NCBI GenBank assembly: GCA_008704415.1 | Contig: VXIS01000073.1 | Span: 1 to 64,000 of the forward strand | DNA: 64,000 bases | Reading direction: 5' to 3' | Origin: Sphaerosporella brunnea | Lineage: Eukaryota; Ascomycota; Pezizomycetes; Pezizales; Pyronemataceae | Shown here: positions 1-10,241 of the stretch, piece by piece | Numbering within the stretch: the stretch's first letter is position 1 | How the letters are laid out: every line of letters starts with the position of its first letter | Position numbers and translations under genes: made by a program | The notes under the pieces: model-generated | What the model was told of the DNA's origin: nothing | Databases searched by the model: none | The model's input: only the letters and a program-made list of their open reading frames with translations

Positions 1-155
1 AAGAGGATCCTGCCGTTTTTGCCCCAAAAAAAAAAAAAATTCTCTAACAGATGGCTGCTGGATCAACGAGAAGATTTAGACATTGGCATTATATTTTGTA
101 TCCATGTGGTCCACGGTCCGCTCGCTTATGGGCTTAAAGGATACAATTTGATAGG

Positions 156-1237
156 GTGGGTCACGACCGGGATCTCCCAGCCGATCCTGCGGAATATCGC
201 CTGCTTATTCTCGATGGCCACTCTTCCCACCTCACTCTGGACTTTCTAGAGTATGCTCAAGCTCACAAGATTGAAATTCTTTGCTTTCCGCCGCACTCTA
301 CCCATCTTCTTCAACCTTTAGACATCGGAATCTTTGGACCGCTCGGAACCTACTACAGCAACGAGGTTGATGATTGGACCCGTACCCACCCGTACCAAAG
401 CATCAACAAAGGAGACTTCTTTCCTATGTGTCAGCGAGCTCGCAGAAAAGCTTTCACCAAGAAAAACATTCTGTCAGCCTTTGCAGAGGCCGGAATCCAT
501 CCGTTTCGTCGCCGTAAAGTCCTTGATCTTGTTGAGTGCAGCACCCCGAAGCAACAGAACTTTACCAGCCTCCAGACATACAATCCCAAGGTTCTACTTG
601 CTTCAAAGAAGAAGGTTATAGCTACGAAGGATCTTGAAGAGCTTCGGGACTGGGCTTTGCAGTTAATTTCCGGAATAGACGGAGCCATGACCAGAGCAGC
701 TATCGCCGAAGAAACCGCCACTCAGCTCATGAAAGCCCCCCCAAAAAGCCAATCGAACCGCAAGCAGCTTACGAAGGCTACTTTAGTCGCTAGTAAATAC
801 CTTCACAAGCTTCGGAAAGAGCGAATTGCAAGGGAGGCTGCAGCTAAGGCCAAAAAGGAGCGAGCAGCTACGAAATCCACTGCTACCCCCTCAGCCAAGA
901 AGAAAACCACGACAACACCAACCAAGCGTAAAGCGACAATGTCGATGCATAAAGGGACTAGCGAACACCCCTGTCCTGAGGACACAAGCGAGGATGAGTC
1001 CGATTCCAGCTACAGTGGGTCCAGGGGTGGTACCTCTCAGGTAGCTGGATTGTCACAAAACTCCGCCAGCAACCCCACTCTTGGTGAAGCTCAAAACAAC
1101 TCCAATGGGCCTACGCGCAGGTCCACACGGGTCACCAGAGCCAAAAAAGTTTTTTTTGTAAGTTCTACTACCCGCCTGCAAGCCTTTCTAAGAAAACACC
1201 CCAACAGGAGGATAGTGAGACGGACGAGTCAAATTAG
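156..1237 (+). pseudogene. pogo/Fot1-type DDE transposase, C-terminal part
   Basis: Remnant of a Tc1/mariner-superfamily transposase of the pogo/Fot1 group (DDE_1 domain), which cuts and joins transposon ends. The second catalytic Asp lies in LLILDGHSSH (D20 of this frame) and the third in PPHSTHLLQPLD (D56). A long basic, Ser/Thr-rich tail follows, as in fungal family members. The same frame upstream carries stops at 45-47 and 135-137, so the N-terminal half is broken or lies outside the window. Near the 3' end a GTAAGT at 1158 and a CAACAG ending at 1207 define a plausible 50-bp intron; splicing it gives a short acidic C-terminus with a stop at 1235-1237 instead of reading on to 1256. The family call is firm; activity is very unlikely. 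Confidence 0.8.
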
Positions 1238-1890
1238 GAGGAATAGTTGCTTTTAAAATGTATTTCGTGTGGTCAAAATTCACAGTAATTATAAAGCATT
1301 CTCTTCACTATGCTCTCATGCGATATATAAGCGCTCAATTCATTTGGATGGTGATATCTTTTGTTGTGGTGGTCTGAATGGGGTGCGCTGGGTGTGTTTT
1401 AGGCTCTAACTCGATGGCCGAAGTTACCCCCATGGCCGATAAGGCTATACCGGACGTTAGTGTTGGGTTGCGTGACAGGAATAAGCGACTCGAAGGATCT
1501 ATATGACACATTTGATTATCTATAATTTCCATTCCCATCAACCCGCTCCATCAGAACCCCCGATGATGGTGAAAACTCGAGGTGGCTCGTAGAGGACGCA
1601 GGATCGGCTCGGCTCGGCTCGTCAGCTCAAGTTTCTAGCTCGAGATGACAGGGCTCGAGTCAATCACTATATGTTGTTCACTGCATTGTTGCCATCGGTT
1701 TTCTCCAGAACCTGCTGCCATATAAGCGTACTGTTCGTTGTTGCATCACCTGGCGCGGGTTGTGTTTGCCATTTGGTACCAACAGTCGAATATAGCCACT
1801 AGGCCAGTATGAACCTCGGCAGGCGGGATGTGAATGTTGAACCATCGACCTGATCACTCCTGTAAACGATGCAGCCTCTCACACAACCAC
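1238..1890. other. No gene recognised; 3' flank of the pogo relic
   Basis: A/T-richer than its surroundings at first, then mixed. It has a short GGCTC repeat near 1606-1621. I cannot place the right inverted repeat of the pogo element because its left end is outside the window. Confidence 0.5.
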
Positions 1891-3254
1891 TCAAAGTTGG
1901 ATAAAACTTGTCGGGTGGGCCATCTCCGGCAAAGACCTCCGCCGTGGCCGACGTTGTCCGCAGCGCTCCTGATGCTCATGGCGATGGTGTGATCTTAAGG
2001 CAAGACGCAGACGACAGGGTCTTGTTCTCCAATTCGAGGCTGGGAGATAGCCGACGGGTGCCGGCCATTTGCGGTGCCTGGGGGGCCCGGCTGGGGTCGT
2101 ATATCCTGCATATCTCACATCCCCCGTTGTCGCTTGTCTACTGAGTCGTAACAGGCTACATGTCACGGGTCGTGTTGCTTTCCAACCAGCAGTGGTGTTC
2201 TGGAAGCCCGTCACTGCTGGATTTCAGGGGTCAGTGCTTGACGATTGGCGCAGCTTGGTAAAGGCCGTGAAGGGTGGGGTCATCGCCGGCCTCGGTGTAA
2301 GCCTCTTTGATTGCCAGCCTGTCTTCCTCTGTCGCAGACTTGCTTCGATGGTTCGGTCGCTACTCTGAAGACGTCTGCTATGTGAACCCACCTCCGCGCA
2401 GGTTGCACCCGCCGACGCCCAGCGTTTGATCAGAGGCGCAACCATTACTCGACCTAGGGCGCTGCTTTTACCGAATAGTGTTGAGAGTACTGGCTGCCCG
2501 AGATACCGCCACTTTTTGACTACAGTGCCTGAATTCTGTGGTATGGTGCAGGCAGCTTTGAACCGACCCGTCGCTGAGAGTTTCGGTGGCTTCAATAGCG
2601 TGCGCAGGGCGCAGAAAGTGGTCGAAGCGCGCGAAGTGGTGGGGATCCTGGACTGAAAAAGGGAATCAATTTTAGCACAGCGGCCGCCGACTCCAGTATG
2701 TGCCGGCTGCACACAGATAAACGCCTTTACCTGGAGATGGCGGGTATAATCTAGGCCGGCGGGGCACTTCTGTGCGGATAAAAGCAGCCTCTTCATGTCT
2801 GCAAGGGTTGAAACAGCGTCAGCGATCATCTATGTAAACAATCATAATATCTTGGTTGCATACCCGGTTTGAGAATCTCAATTCTGTTCGGTCTTGACAC
2901 CCGAGGCAATGTTTGCTGTCCAGTTTGTGGAGGTTGTTCTGGCAATGGCGCTGCGTCCGACTCCGAGTCGGAGGCAGGGCCATTGCGGACTTGAAACGTG
3001 TTGATGTAGCTCTGTAGGGATTCATGCATGGCCTCGCGGGTTCTGTCATTCTCTCCTGCCTCGTCGTCCTCTTCTGCTTCGTCATCCTCATTTGCCTCTC
3101 CTTCGTTCTCCACCTCATCCGGAAACACAGGCCCGGCAATTTACTGTGATTCAGCCTCAGCCTCAGCCTCAGCCAGACGCCTGCGCTTGTGAATAGCTGT
3201 AGCTTGTCGTGAAATGATGGTCCTTTTGCTCGGTCTCGTCATTGCTGTTGCTGG
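1891..3254 (-). pseudogene. Decayed gene with acidic N-terminal region, possibly transposon-derived
   Basis: Coding-like segments follow one another on the minus strand but are broken. The first starts at an ATG near 3254 and encodes a basic stretch with KRRR then an EA run, and ends at an in-frame TAA near 3150. The same frame continues from 3128 to 2826 as a strongly acidic D/E-rich segment followed by a Pro-rich linker. At about 2829 the reading shifts into a second frame (2829-2224) beginning with a helical segment, meets a TGA at 2224-2226, and continues in frame to 1891. The order basic, acidic, linker, helical segment resembles large fungal transposon ORFs, but no catalytic motif is visible, so the family is a guess. 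At 2867 a GTATGC donor and a CTGAC...TTGCAG acceptor could remove one of the breaks. Confidence 0.35.
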
Positions 3255-3626
3255 CTGCGGCTATGGGTAGTTTCAAGAGTTTGGGGGCAGCCAACAGCGG
3301 AAAACCTGGTGAAATCACCATGACGAAAAGACCAAGCTGTGCAGCTGGCCATAGCGACGCCGACGCGATTTTGCATGGTCCAAGCTTTCCAAATCCATCG
3401 TCGCAAGTCTTTCACAACATCACGGGACCGCGCGACCGGCGGAAGCCCGGCCACCAGTCTTACAGAGCGCACCCTACCTAGGGGACGGGGGGGAGGTCCC
3501 CCCAGAGCTCTCACGCGGTAATCAGCCTATAAACAGTTGTCGCTGTCTTCACCAAGTAGAGCCTGCCGAGTCGCTTTGAGGCCGCCTGCACTATACAAAC
3601 GGAACTGCTACCTACGGACTGGCAAC
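3255..3626. other. No gene recognised
   Basis: Intergenic stretch between two divergent units. A CAGCCT short repeat (3152-3175) lies at its left edge. It should hold the promoter of the small gene starting at 3627, but no TATA box was identified with confidence. Confidence 0.4.
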
Positions 3627-4060
3627 ATGACTGCAGGTGAGAAGGAGTGACAGGTGAAACGAAGAGCGGCGAGTGCGAACTCTGAATTGAGAAAAATCAG
3701 GCTCCTCGCCGGCATGGTGCTCGGTAGAGATGAATTACGGCAGGGCTGCCATCAGGAAATTGATGTGTTATGCCGTGCGGAGACAAGCTCAGCAGCAATA
3801 TCCCGAGGTCAGAATCAATGCGGTCGGACTCTACCGGCATTTGTGCGTTTCGTAAGTCCATGCAGCCAATGGATTACCAATCGTACTGATTTTAACTACC
3901 TACCAGCGAGCAGGGTCACATTGGCGAAGTCGTGAAGTCTGCTTCAACTTACCAACACATCGGAGCGACTCGGTTGGCCCAGTACCACAGGGCACCATCG
4001 ACGTGGACCTCAATTTATCCAACCACTGTGCACGGATTACCCAACTATCCAGATCACTGA
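3627..4060 (+). CDS. Small three-exon hypothetical protein (about 95 aa)
   Basis: I do not recognise the product. The model is exon 1 3627-3636, intron 1 3637-3727 (GTGAGA...TAG, 91 bp), exon 2 3728-3851, intron 2 3852-3906 (55 bp), exon 3 3907-4060 with TGA at 4058-4060. Intron 2 is convincing: GTAAGT donor, a TACTGAT branch-like site and a CTACCAG acceptor. Frame and codon quality carry across it. Intron 1 is weaker; a start at the ATG at 3730 in exon 2 would give 91 aa in the same frame. The protein has a basic, Gln-rich helix-like stretch in exon 2 (RRQAQQQYPEVRI) and a Tyr/Pro-rich C-terminus, with no signal peptide or membrane segment. It is convergent with the large gene at 4153-6390, about 90 bp apart. 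Confidence 0.5.
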
Positions 4061-4152
4061 TCCAGAGGTGTGCGCTAGGCGAACATAGCATATATTGCGT
4101 GGCTCACACAGCAGCGGCAAGTTCATGATATTCTCGTACAGTGCAGTGCTAG

Positions 4153-6390
4153 TTACATGTTCATTCCATCCTCCCCGGCCTTCTCAATGTTGAGCAGCGC
4201 CCGAGCCCATGGGGCGTCAGCGTGCTCTCGCCGCCAGTTGCCGTCCTGGAAGAGCTCCGCGACAAAGTAAAATCCCTTCTGGGTTCTCTCAAAATCATAC
4301 GGCCGTTTATCGCAGTCCACCAAGGGGCTGGCTTTGACACAGTATACATCCCAGCGTTCCATTTCCTCGCCACCGGAACCATCGTTCTTGACCACCGTTA
4401 CCAACACGAACACCATGTTCGCGATGACATTGGTACTGAGGTACGCAGACACGCCCAGTTCTGTGATGGTTTCCAAACTGGCTATGATCTGGGAAACATC
4501 CTGAGGTGTGCACAGCTTCAAAACTGCGTCTGCATCCGTCAGTGCAGCTGCAGCGAGAAGTGGCGGCACAGCGCAAATCTCCCCATGATGGCACAGGCCC
4601 TTCAAACTCCAATCTTGTGTCCAGGCAGGGAACAGATCCACACAGCGTGCCCAAAGGGCAACGTGCTGAGGGGTGTGAATGTCATGGCGCCTCAGGCCCC
4701 AGGGAGACCCGGACCCCAGCTGCCCCTCAAGTTCATATTGGTTATACACGAGGTTGCCGCAAAAGGACTTGGCAGTTTGGAGGAAGTACCGGGGCGCGCC
4801 TTGCGTCACACAGTCGTCCCTCTTGGTATGTCGCCATTGGAAGGCTTCCTCGGTCCGTGCTCCCGCCCCTATCAGCATGGAGATGACTTGGCGCAATGGG
4901 CTGCGCCGCGCCAGGAAGATTGTCTCTCTCTCGCGCCGCTCATCTTCAGTGTCGTACTCAGTGGCCATCGTCTCTGGGTGTAGGAACCCCAGCTGCACAA
5001 GGGCATGCAGTAGAGGCACCCCATTCCTGTGTTCGTGGCGGGCATGCACACCCGCGTCGTGCGCATCCATCTGCTTGATCAATTCAACAGCGGGCGAGAG
5101 AGTCCCGGTCTCCAGCACATCGTCGATCACCGCGTTCCAAAGCCCGCCAAGCGCACCGGGGGGGAAAAGCTTCACTCGGCCGACGTTTGCGTCCTCGACA
5201 CAGCGGGTCGGGAATGGGGGGCCGAGTCGGGAAAACACCAGCTCAGTCTTTTCAGGGTCCCGAAACCGGACCGCCCACATCAAGATCTTCCTGCGGGCCG
5301 ATACCGAAAACGTGATCGTGTCCAGCAGGTCATGCAGAAATCCTTTCGGCAAATCCCACATCCTCCGAGTTCCCCCACTCTTGGCGATTTTGTGGGCGAT
5401 GCCGTTCACCCGGAGGAGTATCACCCATAGCTGCCGCCAACGATCCAGGCGACCAATGTCGCTCATGGCCGCAGTTTCCACAGGCCCGGGGATACGATCC
5501 TTGACATTGGCACGCGTCACACCACGTGTAGCTGCATAGAGTGCCTCTCTCCTGACGAGCTCAATGGCGCGGCACCTCCATGTCCATTCTCCGCTCTCTC
5601 CGATTTCGATCCAATCGCGTTCCTGGTTCCGCATGGGGTCGGCAATGGACTCCGGTATCGCAAGGACGCACTCTGCCAACGTCTGCAACGGGCACGGCTG
5701 CGGATAGCGGCTGTTGTCCAGTCGTTCATTGACCACGTCCACTACCGCCTCCAGGCATGAAGCGGCCCGGGCCTGCAAGCCTTCGGAAACGGAACTGGAA
5801 CAACTCAATTGATCCGATACCAACTGGCATCCCTGGACTGCTTGTACCACGATCGTCAAAACAGAAATGCCGGGATCGCCCCAGTCGATTTTACGCTGTC
5901 CCTCCACCGCTTTGGTCAGGTCCTCTTTATCCATTCCCTTGGCCATTACCACTGCCGACTCTGTGTGGCCAATCAAGATCGCATAGCCAAGCCGCATGGC
6001 GAGCTGACCCCCTCTGAACTTCAGCAGAAGTTGGAGTGGCTCGACAGCATTGCGCTGGATGCATTCTGTCACGGCGGGCATGGCGTCCACGTGTTCGACA
6101 GGAAGGCGCGTCAGGATTCTTCCGAGACAGATGACAGGCAGCTGTTCCCGCACCGCACGATGCAGAAGTTGCGGGTAGGACCGTGCCGCTAGGGTGCCGA
6201 TATAGCAGTCAAGTGCTTGGTTTCCGGTGGTGTACAACAGGGCCATAATCACAGAGATGTGATCACTGACCGACCAGTCGCCATCACAGAGGTGTACTAG
6301 AATCTCCAAGTGGAGTTCATTTGGGATGTTGATGAATGGGCAGATGGTAGGAATCGGGTTCTCGGGTGACGGGGGTGCCGGATTATCCAT
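4153..6390 (-). CDS. F-box/ankyrin-like hypothetical protein, 745 aa
   Basis: This is the only long intact host-type gene in the window and has no introns. The start ATG at 6390 follows a TATA-like site about 235 bp upstream. Residues about 21-35 (INIPNELHLEILVHL) fit the beginning of an F-box, the motif that binds Skp1 in SCF ubiquitin ligases. The rest is helix-rich, with short LLHRAV- and LLLAAAAL-type stretches that look like degenerate ankyrin repeats (about residues 70-150 and 610-640). There is no signal peptide, membrane segment or catalytic motif. Fungi carry many such F-box/ankyrin proteins of unknown target, often in variable regions, which fits this setting. The F-box is partial, so a plain ankyrin-like protein is the alternative. 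The open frame of 745 codons amid decayed DNA argues that it is still under selection or recent. Confidence 0.75.
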   Translation of the reverse strand: MDNPAPPSPENPIPTICPFINIPNELHLEILVHLCDGDWSVSDHISVIMALLYTTGNQALDCYIGTLAARSYPQLLHRAVREQLPVICLGRILTRLPVEHVDAMPAVTECIQRNAVEPLQLLLKFRGGQLAMRLGYAILIGHTESAVVMAKGMDKEDLTKAVEGQRKIDWGDPGISVLTIVVQAVQGCQLVSDQLSCSSSVSEGLQARAASCLEAVVDVVNERLDNSRYPQPCPLQTLAECVLAIPESIADPMRNQERDWIEIGESGEWTWRCRAIELVRREALYAATRGVTRANVKDRIPGPVETAAMSDIGRLDRWRQLWVILLRVNGIAHKIAKSGGTRRMWDLPKGFLHDLLDTITFSVSARRKILMWAVRFRDPEKTELVFSRLGPPFPTRCVEDANVGRVKLFPPGALGGLWNAVIDDVLETGTLSPAVELIKQMDAHDAGVHARHEHRNGVPLLHALVQLGFLHPETMATEYDTEDERRERETIFLARRSPLRQVISMLIGAGARTEEAFQWRHTKRDDCVTQGAPRYFLQTAKSFCGNLVYNQYELEGQLGSGSPWGLRRHDIHTPQHVALWARCVDLFPAWTQDWSLKGLCHHGEICAVPPLLAAAALTDADAVLKLCTPQDVSQIIASLETITELGVSAYLSTNVIANMVFVLVTVVKNDGSGGEEMERWDVYCVKASPLVDCDKRPYDFERTQKGFYFVAELFQDGNWRREHADAPWARALLNIEKAGEDGMNM

Positions 6391-6624
6391 GCTTCGTCGT
6401 GATGAACTGTCCGGTATACTCTTCGTCGTTCGGCTGGGCCGCTGTGTTTGCTGTTCTCTTCGTCAGTTCGTTTCGACGCTGATCGCTGCATTTGGACTCG
6501 AACCTACAGTATAATCTTCGTCCTTGCTCTGGACACTGCCTTTACTGTTCGCGTTGATGGTGATCGTCGTATTCGGTATTGAATCTTCAGTCTTGGCTCT
6601 GCGAACTGTGACCTGCTGCTACGG

Positions 6625-6634
6625 CTATTTATAT
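6625..6634 (-). promoter_or_regulatory. TATA box of the F-box/ankyrin-like gene
   Basis: On the minus strand the site reads ATATAAATAG, about 235 bp upstream of the ATG at 6390. A long leader free of strong hairpins follows. Inferred from sequence and position only. Confidence 0.4.
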
Positions 6635-6677
6635 TGCGGGCGGCGAAAATCTAGGGCTGGACATTTTGTGTACCCAT

Positions 6678-7082
6678 GGCCTCTGAATCTGCACCCTGGG
6701 GTAACACCCTAGGCCGCGCCACATTTTTACGGGTACAAGCAAGCCGGCACGGCCGCATCAGGACGAGGATCACGAGGGCCGGTGGTCGAGGGGGAAGAGC
6801 CATGGGAATAGAGGCCTCTGAATCTGCACCCCGTGGTAACACCCTTGGCTTCGCCACATTTTTACGGGTACAGGCCAGCTGGCACGGCAGGATCAGGACG
6901 AGGATCACGAGGGCCGGTGGTCGAGGGAGAAGAGCCATGGGAATAGGGGCCTCTTATTCTGCACCCTGGGGTAACACCCTTGGCCCCGCCACATATTGAC
7001 GGGTACAGGCCAGCTGGCACGGCCGCATCAGGACGAGGATCACGAGGGCCGGTGGTCGAGGGGGAAGAGTCATGGGAATAGA
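6678..7082. repeat. Tandem repeat, 3 x 135 bp
   Basis: Three units begin at 6678, 6813 and 6948, each starting GGCCTCT and ending near a CCATGGGAATAG or similar. They differ by a few substitutions and no indels, so the period is exactly 135 bp, i.e. 45 codons. Both strands stay open through the first two units. The array lies just upstream of the promoter of the minus-strand 745-aa gene. Confidence 0.9.
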
Positions 7083-8359
7083 CGGACCAGCAAGACAGCA
7101 CGTCGGTCTGTTTCGCATACCGTCACTGCCAGGCTCTGGGGCTCCCTCAGGTGGAGGAGTTACAACAGCGGGATAATTCTCAATTCGTTGCCCTTTGCCC
7201 ACCACCACACTGCGCACTTGAAGTCCAAGAAATAAACCGTTTGATATTGGCCACCAACTGGGGCACTGCCCACTCCCTGGCAGGTTCCTGAGTTCATCGA
7301 TATTGGGAAGTAGATCCGCGAGCTCGAACTGCTTTGCGGAATATTGCCGGTGCGGACCGCCGCATGAGATAAGGCGGCTCGCGCACCACCATGTTGTAAC
7401 GTGTATCTGCGCCACACACACGTTTTACGTATGCCTTCGGCGGAGACGCCGATCCCATGTGCGTGCTTTGGTCTGCTATCCCTGGCCACTCTCTGGGACT
7501 GCGTCGTCATAACCCTAAGGTGCAGCGATATCTCGTGCAAATTGGGATAAAATTGCTGCTGAGTGCTCATTACTCGCCAAAAGCAAAACGTCTCAGCTGC
7601 AGAGACGTACGTGCGTTATCCGGTATTGAGAACGGCCGCTCTGAACTCCCATATAATCGTCGGATCCATGCAACCGACATGCGCTTCCTGATATGACAGC
7701 TGCTGCATTATTCAAAGCGGCACCCTGAAGGTGCCATCATCAGCAGGTGGTCTCAGCGGGATCAATTTAATTGCCCGTGTGCCACCGCAAACAATCATGG
7801 CACGTCTACCACTCGTCCCCACGCCCTGTCCTGCGCCTTGTGGATATGATCTGATGCGGCAACTGCCGCAAGACTGACCATGGAAAAGGAAATATACATC
7901 GAGTGCAGAACCAAACACAGCCACAGGCCCGTAACAATGTAAAAACACCATGGCAGCCATGCCGGGTCGATTCTTCATCTCCCCATCGTGCTGGGAAGCG
8001 AACGAATCGTCCGTCCACCTCCTGCGCTTGCCGCGCGATGGCCCCCACTCACCCAACGCCTATTGTTCGCCCTGAACTGCAGGATAGCTGGTTTGGTCTT
8101 GCCTCCCGCAACAGCCCCGTAAAAGAACGCCGCCGGGGATGTGTCTAGCCTCGCTCCCCCCCCCCACAAACCGGCAAAGCGCGGGAATTTCAGAAAACTA
8201 TCGATCGCACTCCGTCTAGAGGTGCAGTCCTATAAGACTGAACCCGGCTGCACTTGGCCTCTCGCCGGGTCCATATAGCGCATAGCCAGAGGGGTGCAAT
8301 TTCCTTCCTCCCGTGGAGCTTGGTTAACCCCGGGGTCCAGAATTTTGGCTAGCCGCGGG
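7083..8359. other. No gene assigned
   Basis: A minus-strand frame at 7712-8056 includes a hydrophobic stretch that could be a membrane segment, but it has no ATG at its start and no recognisable family. A C-tract lies at 8156-8165. Nothing else is supportable. Confidence 0.4.
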
Positions 8360-8366
8360 TATAAAT
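8360..8366 (+). promoter_or_regulatory. TATA box of the 8449-9592 gene relic
   Basis: TATAAAT occurs 83 bp upstream of the ATG at 8449. A pyrimidine/A-rich leader with CAATCACTTATCACAATAACC-type sequence, typical of fungal transcript starts, follows it. Confidence 0.5.
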
Positions 8367-8448
8367 GCGCTGTCCATGGTCGTGTGCACACATCATTCAA
8401 TCACTTATCACAATAACCGTACAAACCGCGACGACGCCGCTGCCCGCC

Positions 8449-9592
8449 ATGTCTTCCGAGACCCCTTTCGTTCCCCCCCCCCCCCTTCAGCGACACTATA
8501 TCGGTAGCTTGCCGAAGCTGTCGCTGAGCTTATTGTCCCCCGGAACGCCGCTTTTGAAACTAAGAGCGTCGTGATGCCGCTGCCCGCCTCGTCTGATTGG
8601 ACCATGGTCGGTGGGGTACGTGCCACCGCCTGCCGCTGGCTGCGGCAACACGGAAGCCCGGTCACTCACTGCGAGTACTACCCTTCACAGTGGTATCTGC
8701 GCAGTGGGGTACGCAGCCACAGCGGCCCGGTCCTGATCCTCACGTCCCCGGCTACTATTCACCAAGTAATAGCTCACGAGTGTATGCGGTACATTCGCAA
8801 CGTTCTGGGCGAGTCAGGATTCCTCCCCGCAACCGGATTTCTTACATCTCTGGGGGAGCGGTTGATTGCAACTATGCCGGCCAGCATTTCGTGTTGCAGC
8901 CCGATTCCTCGCTGCTGTTCCTACAGCACAAGGTGCCGTGGCTCGTTCTCGACGTCGCTTACGCCGACACCACAGTTCACAGCGATACAAAGGTACGGCC
9001 GTATCTGTTCGGCACTCAAGGCCTGGTGAGCTACGGAATCGTCGTCAACCTCTATAACCACGAGAGCTATACGCGGCAGATTATCAACCGACGTCAGCAA
9101 ACCCGGAGGAAGCTCCTTGTCCAGGATGAACTACGCCGTCTCCTGCAGGCACGTAAGCAGGCCGCAACCGGAGGATCGACAGTGGAAGCCACCACGCGGT
9201 CACTACAAGTGCAAGCAGAGGAAGAGATCAGGCAGCGCCTTCGCCATCAGCCAGACCTCCTGCGATGTCCGCACGACCCGGATGACATTGCCCTGCTCAG
9301 CTACCGTGGTAAAATCGTTTTTGCTACTGTCAGCGTGTACGCCAGCAGGATAATTCACTCCTCCGTCGGTGAGCACAAGCGTTTGGTAACCGAGGTAGAC
9401 GCGGAACCGATTTGGGCCGTGCGTTCCCGGTCGGGATTCGCTATCGAATGGGCGCAGCTGGAATATCTTGGCCTGCCCAGACAGCAGGATGATCAATGCT
9501 GGGTGCCGTTTGGCCCTCTGTGGGAGTTGATTGCGGGATTGGACGACGGGGAGGCTCCACGCGGAGAACAAGATCAGTCTGGCTTAGTGTAA
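8449..9592 (+). pseudogene. PD-(D/E)XK (Uma2-like) fungal protein, frame-shifted
   Basis: A promoter-like TATA box and an ATG in good context (GCCATGTCTTCC, 8449) open the gene. Reading then passes through three frames: frame 1 to about 8480, frame 3 (8571-8880 region), and frame 2 from about 8880 to the stop at 9592. A run of about 12 C at 8469-8481 is a likely slip site. Joined by eye, the parts match the layout of fungal proteins with a Uma2-like nuclease fold: an ILTSPATIHQ start, then LQPDSSLLF (the PD motif) and PWLVLDVAYAD (the position of the acidic catalytic residue, here D rather than E). A basic, coiled-coil-like helix (RRQQTRRKLLVQDELRRLL) follows. The family call rests on motif spacing, not a search. 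Two or more frameshifts make it a pseudogene unless the assembly is wrong. Confidence 0.5.
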
Positions 9593-10241
9593 GGCAGGAT
9601 GATCGTTGCGGAGATGCGGTGGCTTGTATTGTTCGGCCCTTTGTTGTTTTTTTGCTTAAATCAGTCTTGCAGCTCTCATTGCGGTCTATCTAGTGATACG
9701 TTCTGTGACGCGCTGCTGCAAAAGCTCGTAGTCGATTGTGTGGTTTATCGTGTAAGCACGGCGCACGCTGTACGTCCCATCCTCGCGTCTCGCGTGTTGC
9801 TGACGGGCCTGCGCGGTATGCAGGTCGGCCTGCGCGGTCTGCCATCGTCCAGTCAGGGACGCGCGGTGAAGCGGTCCAGTCCGCGATTGTTCCAGGACTG
9901 CAATACCTGGTCAATCAGTTCGGAGGACTGGACGAACCAGTAGTCCTCCTGAGGTATTCAATATCTATACGCCGTGACGGTGAATGTGCGTGCGGTGCGC
10001 GTCACGGTGGGGCCAACATGCGCGAAACAAAAAAATCTCTGAGTTGCAGCTGCAAATTTTGCGGTTTCGATTCAATCTGGGTGCCACTCCGTCGGCAATC
10101 CTGTCGTCGTGAGCCTGCCGCTGTTGCTGCCCAAAGTTGCCACCTCCGCTCGCGTCGCATTCATGACTTGGCCCTGAGTCCCTGAATGAAAACCCTAATT
10201 TTCATCTGCCACATTGGACCCTGAGTACCTGGATAGGCATA
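9593..10241. other. No gene assigned
   Basis: Short coding-like stretches occur on the plus strand around 9890-10010, but no family, start or splice pattern can be supported. A GTAAGC at 9752 with a later GCTGACG and TATGCAG could be an intron, without convincing flanking exons. Confidence 0.3.

Noticed and set aside
4222..5539. Long plus-strand frames opposite the 745-aa gene
   Set aside because: They are antisense shadows of a strongly supported coding frame and have no motifs of their own.
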